The notes under the pieces were generated by a model. That model was not told the origin of the DNA, made no database searches, and saw nothing but the letters and a program-made list of their open reading frames with translations. 64,000 nucleotides of DNA, taken from the NCBI GenBank assembly GCA_030247855.1, contig JAPDRN010000114.1, forward strand, positions 7,780 through 71,779, read 5' to 3'. Positions 40,257 through 48,780 of the stretch are shown here, piece after piece. The position numbers were made by a program, and so were the translations under genes. Each line of letters starts with the position of its first letter. The stretch's first letter is position 1. The DNA comes from Knufia peltigerae (taxonomy: Eukaryota > Ascomycota > Eurotiomycetes > Chaetothyriales > Trichomeriaceae).

Positions 40257-41222
40257 ATGCCAATGGTGAAACGATCGAGCACGCCATGGACGGTCACCGA
40301 TGGCCGTGCCGGTAATGTCCGCCAGGCGGTCGCGCTGGCGACGGCGCTGCGCCTGGGCAGCCACCGGCCCCTGGTTCTGCAACCCCGCGCCCCGTGGCGC
40401 TGGCTGTCACCGCGGCGCTTGCCCGGAGATGTGAACGGCTACGGCGAGGCGTTCGCGTCCCTCGCTGTCGAGGCGCCCGCGCTGGCGATCGGCTGTGGCC
40501 GCCAGGCCGCCGGCGCGCTGCGCGTGCTGCGTGCGCGTGGCAGCCAGGTGGTGCAGATCCTCGACCCGCGCATCGGCTCCCGCCACTGGGACGTGGTGGT
40601 GGTGCCCGAGCATGACGCCCTGCGCGGCAGCAACGTGCTGACCCTGATCGGCAGCCTGAACCCGGTGGACGATGACTGGCTGGCCTGGGGCCGCGCCGCG
40701 TTCGCCAGCTTCAGCACCCTGCCCGGCCCGCGCACCGCGCTGCTGGTGGGCGGCCCGACGCCGCTGGCACCGTGGGATGAGACCGCGATGGTGCACGTGT
40801 TCCAGGCGTTGGCCGAACAGATCCGCAGCGAGGGTGGCAGCCTGCTGGCAACCACTTCGCGACGCACGCCGCCGGCGCTGGCCGAGATCCTGAGGGCGAA
40901 GTTCGCCGACCTGCCACATGTGATCTGGGGCGATGGCGGCGATGGCGTGAACCCGTATGCCGGCCTGCTCGGCTGGGCCAACCGGGTGGTGGTGTCGCCC
41001 GATTCGGTGAACCTGCTGTCCGAGGCCAGCGCCACGCGCATGCCGGTGATGGTGGCCCTGGCCGATACCGCGCAGGGACGGCTGGCGCGCTTCCAACAGC
41101 AGTTGCGCGAGCGCGGGCGCCTGCAGCCACGCTGGCTGGACTGGCAATACGACCGCACCGAACCACTGCGCGAGACCACGCGGATTGCCGCCGAGGTCAA
41201 AGCACGCCTCACCTTGGGGTAG
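40257..41222 (+). CDS. ELM1/GtrOC1-family protein (DUF1022), putative glycosyltransferase-like
   Basis: 321 residues. Opening block WTVTDGRAGNVRQAVALATA is the family signature, followed by ALAIGCGRQAAGALRVLRAR, VVQILDPRIGSRHWDVVVVP, NVLTLIGSLNPV, TALLVGGPTPLAPWDETAMV and VSPDSVNLLSEASATRMPVM. Bacterial members have a GT-B-like fold, but their activity is not established. A second Met two codons later is an alternative start. It reads alone, divergent from the nitroreductase gene. Confidence 0.85.
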   Translation: MPMVKRSSTPWTVTDGRAGNVRQAVALATALRLGSHRPLVLQPRAPWRWLSPRRLPGDVNGYGEAFASLAVEAPALAIGCGRQAAGALRVLRARGSQVVQILDPRIGSRHWDVVVVPEHDALRGSNVLTLIGSLNPVDDDWLAWGRAAFASFSTLPGPRTALLVGGPTPLAPWDETAMVHVFQALAEQIRSEGGSLLATTSRRTPPALAEILRAKFADLPHVIWGDGGDGVNPYAGLLGWANRVVVSPDSVNLLSEASATRMPVMVALADTAQGRLARFQQQLRERGRLQPRWLDWQYDRTEPLRETTRIAAEVKARLTLG

Positions 41223-41245
41223 TGCCGGCCAACGGCCGGCACGAC
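41219..41245. repeat. Single SMAG-type repeat at a gene end
   Basis: GTAGTGCCGGCCAACGGCCG and onward: its GTAG overlaps the stop of the upstream gene (TAG at 41220-41222), so the repeat supplies the stop codon. Confidence 0.8.
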
Positions 41246-41323
41246 CCACTCCCCGTGGAGCGCTGATTCCAGCGATGCGGGTATGATCGGCGCGCGGGCC
41301 TGCCCGCCTCTGGAGCGGTATAC

Positions 41324-42175
41324 ATGGAACGTCTGCATCGCCTGCGCTGCGCCCTGCTGCTGCTGATGAGCCTGCTGGCCACCACGCCGGCATGGGCCGA
41401 CAGCGGCACCTGCGTAGAGCGCTACCCCAGCGTGGCCGCACAGGCGGCGATGTTCGATGTGGCCTGGACCACCGCCGAGCGCCTGGATGCGCTGCCCGAC
41501 GTGGACGTGGTGATTGCCGCGCGTGGCGGCCAGGACCTGAGCCGCTACGGCCTGCGCCACAGCCACTTGGCCTTCCTGCTGCGCGAGGACGACGGCCGCT
41601 GGCGTGCGATGCACCTGCTCAACCGCTGCAAGACCGACAGCTCGCAGCTGTACCGCGAGGGCCTGGGCAATTTCGTCGGTGAAAGCGGCACCCATACCGA
41701 TCTGCGCATCGGCGTGCCGCCGCCGGCGTTGCAGTTGGCACTTAAACGGATGCTGGCAGCGCCGGCGATCCAGCCCAAGGCACTGCACGAATCGAACTAC
41801 AACGTCGTGGCCTATCCGTTCGCCACCGACTTCCAGAATTCCAATCAGTGGATCCTGGAAGTACTGGCCGCCGCGATGGCGCAGGCCGAAGGCGGCCCGG
41901 TCATCGTCAAGCGCGAACAGGCGCAGCAGTGGCTGCGCGCGCAGAAGTACCAGCCCAGCGTGCTGCATATCGGCCTGGGCAAGCGCGTGGGTGCGCGCTT
42001 GTTCGTGGCCAACGCCACCACCACCGACCACCCCGCCAGCGAACGCGTTTCCGGCAACTACTCGGTGGTGACGGTGGAATCGGTATTCGACTTCCTGCAC
42101 CAGCGCAGCCAGCTGCAGCAGGAACTGACCATTGCGCACGCGACAGGCGAAAGCACTGCCGCCGCTGCGCCCTGA
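41324..42175 (+). CDS. Exported DUF2145-family protein
   Basis: 283 residues: signal peptide (MERLHRLRCALLLLMSLLAT, cut near AWADSG), then DVAWTTAERLDALPDVDVVI, AARGGQDLSRYGLRHSHLAF, MHLLNRCKTDSSQLYREGLG, HESNYNVVAYPFATDFQNSN and VGARLFVANATTTDHPASER. The conserved His, Cys, Asn and Asp positions suggest a papain/NlpC-like peptidase fold, but the activity is unknown. First of three exported-protein genes with short gaps (15 and 33 bases), so probably an operon. Confidence 0.82.
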   Translation: MERLHRLRCALLLLMSLLATTPAWADSGTCVERYPSVAAQAAMFDVAWTTAERLDALPDVDVVIAARGGQDLSRYGLRHSHLAFLLREDDGRWRAMHLLNRCKTDSSQLYREGLGNFVGESGTHTDLRIGVPPPALQLALKRMLAAPAIQPKALHESNYNVVAYPFATDFQNSNQWILEVLAAAMAQAEGGPVIVKREQAQQWLRAQKYQPSVLHIGLGKRVGARLFVANATTTDHPASERVSGNYSVVTVESVFDFLHQRSQLQQELTIAHATGESTAAAAP

Positions 42176-42193
42176 CCCGGCAAGGAGAAGATG

Positions 42194-42688
42194 ATGCGCA
42201 ACCTGCAGTTTTCCGCGTTGGCCGTGCTTCTGTGCGGCAGCCTGTTGTCCGCAGCGCCGGCACATGCCGAGCGCCGCATCGTGATCATCCAGAACAGCGT
42301 GCCCGAAGGGCCGAGCCTGGAGATGTCTGCACCGATGGTGGAACTGGCCCGCGCAGCGGCGGCCAAGGAAACCGCAGATGCCGGCCTGCCGCCGGGCCAG
42401 GGCGCACCGGTGAAGCTGCCGCAGATGCAGGTCAGCGCCATCTCCACCACCGTCGATGGCCGCCGCGAGGTGCTGCTGCAGGATGCCAACAACCCGCAGA
42501 ACACCGCGTCCATGCAATGGCCCAAGCGCCCCGGTGACCCGGCCGTGCAGTTCAACGTGGGCCAGACGGTGAATTTCGAACCCGCCGAATCGGGCAACGG
42601 CTGGCGGGTGAACGACAACCAGGGCCGGCCGCTGGAATACCTGCCCGAGGCCACCGGCCCGCGCGACATTTTCGATACGCAGCGCTGA
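42194..42688 (+). CDS. Small exported protein, second gene of the DUF2145 cluster
   Basis: 164 residues from the second of two adjacent ATGs, which is better spaced from AAGGAG. Signal peptide MRNLQFSALAVLLCGSLLSA, mature part from about AERRIV. Middle and end: QMQVSAISTTVDGRREVLLQ, ASMQWPKRPGDPAVQFNVGQ, VNFEPAESGNGWRVNDNQGR and LEYLPEAT. The last 80 residues resemble the next gene's product, so the two come from a duplication. Function unknown. Confidence 0.75.
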   Translation: MRNLQFSALAVLLCGSLLSAAPAHAERRIVIIQNSVPEGPSLEMSAPMVELARAAAAKETADAGLPPGQGAPVKLPQMQVSAISTTVDGRREVLLQDANNPQNTASMQWPKRPGDPAVQFNVGQTVNFEPAESGNGWRVNDNQGRPLEYLPEATGPRDIFDTQR

Positions 42689-42721
42689 GCCGCTGCTTCT
42701 CTTCCCGACCAGGAGGTCACC

Positions 42722-43237
42722 ATGCTTCGTTCCCTGCGCGCCCCCGCCGCCGCCCTGCTGTTGTCTGCCCTGACGGTGCCGACCGTGCACGCCGGTGCCG
42801 CCCCGCACCTCAACAGTGGGCAGGCCAGCGTGCTGGTCACTTCGTTGATCGTGGTGTCGGTTCCGCTGGCCACCTCGATGGGCCTGGCTGCGCTGTCCAA
42901 GGCGCCGTTCAAGGCCAGCGAGCGCAATGGCAAGGTTGCCGAGCGCACCCCGGCGGTGCCGCTGCCGCCGATGGAAGTGAAGCAGGTGGCGACCACCGCC
43001 GCCGGCGAGCGCCAGGTGCATCTGCAGGTACCGGACAAGGCCGACCAGACCGCCACCCTGCAGTGGCCCGCGATTGAGGGTGAAGACCCGGTGGCCGGCT
43101 TCGTGGTCGGCCAGCAGGTGCGCTTCGACCCGACCGATGCAGGTGCCGGTTGGACAGTGAAGAACAGCGACGGCAAGGCTCTGGCCTATGTGCCCACGGC
43201 CTATGCCGCCGGCGACGCGCTGAGCGAACAGCTGTAA
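42722..43237 (+). CDS. Small exported protein, third gene of the DUF2145 cluster
   Basis: 171 residues with a signal peptide (MLRSLRAPAAALLLSALTVP, cut near VHAGAA), then a hydrophobic stretch (ASVLVTSLIVVSVPLATSMG) that may anchor it. The C-terminal half MEVKQVATTAAGERQVHLQV, TATLQWPAIEGEDPVAGFVV and VRFDPTDAGAGWTVKNSDGK matches the preceding protein. Good AGGAGGT before the start. Role unknown; presumably acts with the DUF2145 protein. Confidence 0.75.
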   Translation: MLRSLRAPAAALLLSALTVPTVHAGAAPHLNSGQASVLVTSLIVVSVPLATSMGLAALSKAPFKASERNGKVAERTPAVPLPPMEVKQVATTAAGERQVHLQVPDKADQTATLQWPAIEGEDPVAGFVVGQQVRFDPTDAGAGWTVKNSDGKALAYVPTAYAAGDALSEQL

Positions 43238-43311
43238 AGCTGAACGGCCGTTTTTGGCGTTGCGGCGGGCCGGGCGGATAATGGGCGATCCCCTTTTTCC
43301 CCTGGCTCGCC

Positions 43312-43872
43312 ATGTCCGTGCGTCCTGCGCCTGTTTTTGCCCCGTTGACCGCCCGCGCCCTGGTGCTGGCGGTGCTGGCCATGGGCGCGGTGGTGCTGCT
43401 GTCCAACGTGCTGGTGCAGTACCCCATCAATGACTGGCTGACCTGGGGTGCTTTCAGCTACCCGGTGGCGTTTCTGGTCAGCAACCTGATCAACCGCCGC
43501 TTCGGCCCGGGCCCGGCCCGCCGCGTGGCGTGGATCGGTTTTGCGGTGGCGGTGCTGCTGTCGGTGTGGGTGGCCACGCCGCGCATTGCGATCGCCTCGT
43601 GCTCGGCCTTCATCGTTGCCCAGCTGCTGGACATCACCGTGTTCGACCGCCTGCGCCGTGGCAGTTGGTGGCGCGCGCCGATGGTGGCCACCACCTGCAG
43701 CGCCACGGTGGATACCACCATCTTCTGGTCGATTGCCTTCGCCGGTTCCACCCTGCCGTGGCTGAGCTGGGCGGCGGGCGACCTGGCGGTGAAGCTGGCG
43801 ATCGGTGTGTGCCTGCTGGCCCCGTTCCGCGCGCTGCTGTGGAAGATGGCGCCGCTGCGTACAGCGGGCTGA
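43312..43872 (+). CDS. Queuosine precursor transporter (VUT/YhhQ family)
   Basis: 186 residues with about six membrane helices. Family motifs: VLLSNVLVQYPINDWLTWGA, FSYPVAFLVSNLINRRFGPG, SCSAFIVAQLLDITVFDRLR and TCSATVDTTIFWSIAFAG. YhhQ-type proteins import 7-cyano- or 7-aminomethyl-7-deazaguanine for queuosine-tRNA synthesis. Slightly shorter than the E. coli protein. Alone in its transcription unit, 74 bases after the exported-protein cluster. Confidence 0.88.
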   Translation: MSVRPAPVFAPLTARALVLAVLAMGAVVLLSNVLVQYPINDWLTWGAFSYPVAFLVSNLINRRFGPGPARRVAWIGFAVAVLLSVWVATPRIAIASCSAFIVAQLLDITVFDRLRRGSWWRAPMVATTCSATVDTTIFWSIAFAGSTLPWLSWAAGDLAVKLAIGVCLLAPFRALLWKMAPLRTAG

Positions 43873-43885
43873 CCGCCGTTGCCCT

Positions 43886-43989
43886 GGTAGGTGCCAACCT
43901 AGGTTGGCACGATCCGTCAGCGTTCATGGCGCCGGCAACAGCGTGCCAACAGCACGCCATCACCCGGTAGGTGCCAACCTTGGTTGGCA
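43886..43989. repeat. Pair of GTAG-type repeats, GCCAACC stem variant
   Basis: GGTAGGTGCCAACCTAGGTT (43886-43909) and GGTAGGTGCCAACCTTGGTT (43966-43989) are direct copies of the variant seen at 38479. They fill the gap between convergent genes. Confidence 0.85.
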
Positions 43990-44005
43990 TCCACACCACC
44001 TGCAC

Positions 44006-46801
44006 TCAGGCGAACGGCAGGTCCGCGGCGATGCACGCGGCGCTGATCGCCGCACACGCGTCTTCGATGGCCGGCGTCGTCGGCGCCAACCGCGGCCTTC
44101 GATCCAGTGTGCAGGCCAGCCCTACTTCCAGCAGCGTCGCATGCGCGCCATGCAGCGCCTGTGCGGTAGCTTCGGGCAGGAACCCCGCCGCTGCCAACGC
44201 GTCGATCAACGCCGGCGTGGCACGCGGCTGCAGCAATGCAGGTATCTGCGCACTGCATGCCAGCACACCGGTCTGCAGCAGGAATTCCAGGTCGACCACG
44301 CCGCCTGCGCCCTGCTTCAGGTCGAGCCGGGCGGCATCGCTGCGGTCCAGTTCGGTGCGCATGCGCCCGCGCATCTTCAGTACATCGGCATACAGCGTTG
44401 CGCGATCACGTTCGCGGCCCAGCGTCTGCGCACGTACCTGTTCGAAATCCTGCAGCAGGCTGGCATCGCCGGCCACGCCGCGCGCGCGCACCAGCGCCTG
44501 GTGTTCCCAGGTCCATGCACGATCGCGCTGGTACTCGGTGTAACTGGTCAGCGAAGACACCAGCGAGCCCTTGCCACCATCCGGACGCAGCCGCACGTCG
44601 ATGTCGTACAGGCGGCCGGCGGCGGTGACCGCAGCCAGCAGCGCCATCACCTTCTGGGCCAGGCGCGCATACCAGCGGCCCGGCTCCAGCGGGCGCGCGC
44701 CATCGCTGGCCTCCACGCCGGCGGGATGGTCGTGCAGGAACACCAGGTCCAGATCCGAGCCGAAGCCCAGCTCCAGACCGCCCAGGCTGCCGTACCCGAT
44801 GATTGCAAAGCGACCGCCGGCAATCACGCCGTGTGCGGCCTGCATATCAGCCTCGGCCATCGCCAACACGGTGATGACCACCGCCTGCGCCAGTTCGGCC
44901 AGTTGCCGGGTGCTGTCGACTGCACCCTGGCGCCCGTCCAGCGTGGCCATCGCCATACGGAAACTGAGGGCGAGGCGCGTTTCGTTGAGCCAGCGCAGCG
45001 CCGATTCGGGATCTTCAACCGTCAGCACCTGCTGGCATTCGGCCAGCATGCCGGCCGCATCGGGCATCGGCCCGGACACGCGCACGTCCAGCAGCTCGTC
45101 CAGCAGCAGCGGATACGCGGCCAGGCGTTCGGCCAGCAGCGCGCTGCGTGCAAGCACGTCGACCAGGCGCGCGAGCGCGCTGGGTTGTTCGTCCAGCAGC
45201 GCCAGGTAGCTGGTACGGCGCAGTACTGCCTGCAGCAGGCCGAGCACGCGCTTGAGTGCGGCGTCGGGCTGCGGTGAACGGGTGGCGGCGTGCAGCAGTG
45301 CCGGCAGTACGCGATCCAGGCGCGCGCGCGCGGCATCGGACAGCGACTTCACCCCTGTGCCCTGGGCGAAATCACGCAGTGACTGGTCGGCACCATTGGC
45401 GTCGAGGAAACCGGCCTCGGCCAGCAGCGGTGCATTGCTGCCCTCGGGCAGGCTGCGCCAGTAGTTGGCCAGCGCATCCGGTGCTGCCTGGCCCTTGCGT
45501 GGGGCCAGCAATGCGGCGAACTCGGTACTGACGCGCTGCTGCTGCACGGCCAATGCAGCGCGCAGCGCATCCCAATCGGCATAGCCGAGGCCGACGGCAA
45601 TGCGTTCGCGATCCAGCACATCGCTGGGCAGCACATGGGTCTGTGCATCGCGCAGCATCTGCAGGCGGTTTTCCAGCCGGCGCAGGAACAGATAGGCCTC
45701 GCGCAGTGCGGCGCCATCATCGCTGGCGATCTGCCCGGCAGCGACCAGCGCATCCAGCGCGACCAGCAACCGCCGCTCACGCAGCGCCGGCTCGCGGCCA
45801 CCACGGATGAGCTGCAGCGCCTGGCACAGGAATTCGATTTCGCGGATGCCACCGGCGCCACGCTTGATGTCGTCGTGCATCTCGCGGCGCGCGACTTCGG
45901 CGGTGATCGCCGCTTTCATTTCGCGCAGTCCATCAAGCGCGGTGAAGTCCAGGTAGCGGCGGTACACGAACGGTCGCAGGGTCTGCAGCCAGGCCTCGCC
46001 AGCGGCGATATCGCCGGCCACCGCGCGCGCCTTCAACCACGCATAGCGCTCCCAGTCGCGGCCTTCGCGCTGGAAGTACTGATCCATTGCCGCCAATGAC
46101 AGCGCCACACGGCCGGCGCTGCCGAACGGACGCAGGCGCAGGTCGACGCGATGGCTGAAGCCGTCGACGGTGGTTTCATCCAGCAGCTTGGCCAGGCGCT
46201 GGCCGAGCCGGGCGAAATACTCCTCGGCCGCCAGCGCGCGCGGGCCGTCGGATTCACCGCCCTGCACGTAGGCGTAGACCAGATCGACATCGGAACTGAA
46301 GTTGAGCTCGCCACCACCCAGCTTGCCCAGCCCGAACACCACCAGCTGCTGCGGTTGGCCGTGGTCATCGAGGATCACTCCATGGCGCAGGGCGAACTCC
46401 TGCTGCAGGGCGTCCAGCGCCAGCCGCAGGCAATCCTCGGCCAGCGCGGTGGCACCGGCGAGGGTCTGTGGCACGTCGTCCAGCCCGGCCAGGTCGCGCC
46501 AGATCAAGCGGGTCGACATTGCCGTGCGCCAGCGCCGCAGCTGCGCCGGCCAGTCGCTGGGCTGCAGCGGATCGAGCACAGGCGCCGGCAGCGGCGGGCA
46601 GCCCGGCGCGGACAACTGCGCCAACAGGCCGGGCTGGCGCACCAGGGTGTCCATGGCGAAGTCGCTGCTGACCGCCAGCTGCACCAGCAGCGGCTGCAGC
46701 TCGGCCGGGATGGGATCGGGCACTGCCTGGGTCAGGCGCGCCAGTGCGCGGTCAACGAGGGGCTGCAGGGGGGCGGGCAATTCGGCGGGGGCGAAGGTCA
46801 T
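44006..46801 (-). CDS. glnE: Bifunctional glutamine synthetase adenylyltransferase/adenylyl-removing enzyme
   Basis: 931 residues, as expected. Two homologous nucleotidyltransferase domains are visible: the adenylyl-removing one near residues 150-175 (VVFGLGKLGGGELNFSSDVD) and the adenylylating one near 670-690 (AIIGYGSLGGLELGFGSDLD), each with the Asp-x-Asp metal pair and a following helical PII-responsive domain. RGAGGIREIEFLCQALQLIR and KQGAGGVVDLEFLLQTGVLA are the matching late motifs. Start 46801 is the family start (MTFAPAELPAPLQ); a much longer upstream frame is rejected. It tunes glutamine synthetase to nitrogen supply. Confidence 0.95.
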   Translation of the reverse strand: MTFAPAELPAPLQPLVDRALARLTQAVPDPIPAELQPLLVQLAVSSDFAMDTLVRQPGLLAQLSAPGCPPLPAPVLDPLQPSDWPAQLRRWRTAMSTRLIWRDLAGLDDVPQTLAGATALAEDCLRLALDALQQEFALRHGVILDDHGQPQQLVVFGLGKLGGGELNFSSDVDLVYAYVQGGESDGPRALAAEEYFARLGQRLAKLLDETTVDGFSHRVDLRLRPFGSAGRVALSLAAMDQYFQREGRDWERYAWLKARAVAGDIAAGEAWLQTLRPFVYRRYLDFTALDGLREMKAAITAEVARREMHDDIKRGAGGIREIEFLCQALQLIRGGREPALRERRLLVALDALVAAGQIASDDGAALREAYLFLRRLENRLQMLRDAQTHVLPSDVLDRERIAVGLGYADWDALRAALAVQQQRVSTEFAALLAPRKGQAAPDALANYWRSLPEGSNAPLLAEAGFLDANGADQSLRDFAQGTGVKSLSDAARARLDRVLPALLHAATRSPQPDAALKRVLGLLQAVLRRTSYLALLDEQPSALARLVDVLARSALLAERLAAYPLLLDELLDVRVSGPMPDAAGMLAECQQVLTVEDPESALRWLNETRLALSFRMAMATLDGRQGAVDSTRQLAELAQAVVITVLAMAEADMQAAHGVIAGGRFAIIGYGSLGGLELGFGSDLDLVFLHDHPAGVEASDGARPLEPGRWYARLAQKVMALLAAVTAAGRLYDIDVRLRPDGGKGSLVSSLTSYTEYQRDRAWTWEHQALVRARGVAGDASLLQDFEQVRAQTLGRERDRATLYADVLKMRGRMRTELDRSDAARLDLKQGAGGVVDLEFLLQTGVLACSAQIPALLQPRATPALIDALAAAGFLPEATAQALHGAHATLLEVGLACTLDRRPRLAPTTPAIEDACAAISAACIAADLPFA

Positions 46802-46821
46802 GCCCTGATTCTCGCGGGGGC

Positions 46822-46911
46822 GGATCCCTTTGCCAACGGCGAAGGGCTCTGACCCGTTGCCGTGGCCTGTGGGGTCAGAGCCTTTTGCCCTTGGCAAAAG
46901 GATCCGACCCC
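46822..46911. repeat. Large imperfect inverted repeat with GGGTCAGAGCC arms
   Basis: The left arm GGATCCCTTTGCC...GGGCTCTGACCC and right arm GGGGTCAGAGCC...GGCAAAAGGATCC are inverted versions of each other around 46861. The same GGGGTCAGAGCC motif builds the 40-base palindrome at 48694-48733. Confidence 0.75.
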
Positions 46912-46941
46912 GGCACCGCGCATTCATCTTGGGCGGCAGGC

Positions 46942-46979
46942 AATAAAAAAGCCCGCTTGCAGCGAACTGCCAGCGGGCT
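46942..46979 (-). terminator. Orphan intrinsic terminator on the minus strand
   Basis: AGCCCGCT / AGCGGGCT stem, followed on the minus strand by six T residues (TTTTTTATTG). No minus-strand gene ends here; the only minus gene nearby, glnE, starts downstream. It could end a small RNA read from about 47.1 kb. Confidence 0.7.
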
Positions 46980-47170
46980 CTGCTCCCTCCCCCACGTCGG
47001 GATGCAGGGCCATCGTGCGGTGTACGAAAGTACTTTGCACGCTGCACTGCAAAACAAAACCGGTGGGTATGGGAGAGGCGTTGCCGGAAACACCATTCCA
47101 CGAAGGTAGAACCCCCCAGTACGGCAGGGGATGGCCGATAATCGGGATTCCCCCCAGAAACGCTGTCGTC

Positions 47171-48685
47171 ATGACTGTTGATCGCATCGCCAACGCGCGT
47201 CTTCGTGACCGCGTGGTCTCCGCCGAGGCCGCAGCCGCGCTGATCCAGCCCGGTGAAACCGTGGCCATGAGCGGCTTTACCGGCTCCGGTTACCCCAAGG
47301 CCGTTCCCGTTGAACTGGCCCGCCGCATCGAATCGGTGCATGCCCAGGGCCTGCCCTTCCAGATCAGCCTGATGACCGGTGCCTCCACTGCGCCGGAACT
47401 CGATGGCGCGCTGGCCAAGGCCGATGGCATCGCCATGCGCATGCCGTTCCAGAGCGACCCGGATGCGCGCAACCGCATCAACGAGGGCAAGCTGGATTAC
47501 ATCGACATCCACCTCAGCCACGTCGCCCAGCACGTCTGGTTCGGCTTCTACGGCGAGATCGATACCGCCGTGGTCGAGGTCTCGGCCATCCGCGAGGATG
47601 GCTCGCTGGTGCCGTCCACCTCGGTGGGCAACAACAAGACCTGGCTGGACCTGGCCAAGAAGGTGATCATCGAGGTCAACGAGTGGCAGCCGGCCGGCGT
47701 CGACGGCATGCATGACATCTACTACGGCACCGCGCTGCCGCCGCACCGCAAGCCGATTCCGCTGGTCAATGCCAACGACCGCATCGGCGAGACCGCGCTG
47801 CGCTGCGACCCGGACAAGATCGTGGCCGTGGTGCGCACCAATGGCCCGGACCGCAACAGCCCGTTCAGCCCGATCGATGCGACCAGCGAACAGATCGCCG
47901 CGCACCTGATCGAGTTCCTGCAGCACGAAGTGAAGCGTGGCCGCCTGCCGGCCAACCTGCTGCCGCTGCAGTCGGGCGTGGGCAACATCCCCAACGCGGT
48001 GCTGGCCGGCCTGGCCAAAAGTGGTTTCCGCGATCTGGCGGCGTTCACCGAGGTGATCCAGGACGGCATGCTCGACCTGCTGCGCGACGGCGTGCTGAGC
48101 TATGCCTCATGCACCGGTTTCGCGCTGAGCCCGCAGGCCAACGAGACGTTCAAGGAAAACATCGATTTCTACCGCGAGCGCATCATCATGCGCACGCAGG
48201 AAATCTCCAACCATCCCGAGCTGGTGCGCCGCCTCGGCTGCATCGGCATGAACGGCATGATCGAAGTGGACCTCTACGGCAACGTCAATTCGACGCACGT
48301 GATGGGCACGCGGATCATGAACGGCATCGGCGGTTCGGGCGACTTCGCGCGCAATGGTTTCCTGTCCGCGTTCCTCAGCCCGTCGACGGCGAAGAACGGC
48401 ACCATTTCGGCGATCGTGCCGATGGCCAGCCACGTCGACCACACCGAGCACGACGTGTCGGTGATCGTGACCGAACAGGGCTTGGCCGATCTGCGTGGCC
48501 TGACCCCGCGCAAGCGCGCGCAGGCGCTGATCGACAACTGCGCGCACCCGGATTTCCGCGCGCAGCTGCAGGACTACTTCGACCGCGCCAGCCGCGAGAG
48601 TTACGGCAAGCACACTCCACACCTGCTGCCGGAGGCGCTGTCGTGGCACCAGCGGTGGCTGGATACCGGCACGATGAAGGGCTGA
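47171..48685 (+). CDS. Acetyl-CoA hydrolase/succinate CoA-transferase family enzyme
   Basis: 504 residues. MTVDRIANARLRDRVVSAEA, AMSGFTGSGYPKAVPVELAR, LMTGASTAPELDGALAKAD, IDIHLSHVAQHVWFGFYGEI and VNEWQPAGVDGMHDIYYG are family blocks. The C-terminal half has GSGDFARNGFLSAF, HVDHTEHDVSVIVTEQGLAD (catalytic Glu) and LRGLTPRKRAQALIDNCAHP. It most likely moves CoA between acetyl-CoA and succinate or another acid. The start at 47171 is where homologues begin; an upstream frame extends only into repeat DNA. Confidence 0.9.
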   Translation: MTVDRIANARLRDRVVSAEAAAALIQPGETVAMSGFTGSGYPKAVPVELARRIESVHAQGLPFQISLMTGASTAPELDGALAKADGIAMRMPFQSDPDARNRINEGKLDYIDIHLSHVAQHVWFGFYGEIDTAVVEVSAIREDGSLVPSTSVGNNKTWLDLAKKVIIEVNEWQPAGVDGMHDIYYGTALPPHRKPIPLVNANDRIGETALRCDPDKIVAVVRTNGPDRNSPFSPIDATSEQIAAHLIEFLQHEVKRGRLPANLLPLQSGVGNIPNAVLAGLAKSGFRDLAAFTEVIQDGMLDLLRDGVLSYASCTGFALSPQANETFKENIDFYRERIIMRTQEISNHPELVRRLGCIGMNGMIEVDLYGNVNSTHVMGTRIMNGIGGSGDFARNGFLSAFLSPSTAKNGTISAIVPMASHVDHTEHDVSVIVTEQGLADLRGLTPRKRAQALIDNCAHPDFRAQLQDYFDRASRESYGKHTPHLLPEALSWHQRWLDTGTMKG

Positions 48686-48693
48686 TTGCGTTC

Positions 48694-48733
48694 GGGGTCA
48701 GAGCCCTTTTCGGCCGAAAAGGGCTCTGACCCC
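48694..48733. repeat. Perfect 40-base palindrome
   Basis: GGGGTCAGAGCCCTTTTCGG and its exact reverse complement form a perfect palindrome 8 bases after the CoA-transferase stop. It shares arms with the repeat at 46822-46911 and could act as a terminator. Confidence 0.85.
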
Positions 48734-48780
48734 AGGTACGGACATCGGTTCGCCGGGCATGGCCCGGCGGATGTGGCGTA

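Noticed and set aside
40439..43021. 860-codon open frame antisense to the ELM1-like and DUF2145 genes
   Set aside because: Spans three real plus-strand genes and an SMAG repeat; unnatural composition.
46802..47926. Extension of glnE upstream to 47926
   Set aside because: Would cross the orphan terminator, repeats and the CoA-transferase gene; homologues start at 46801.
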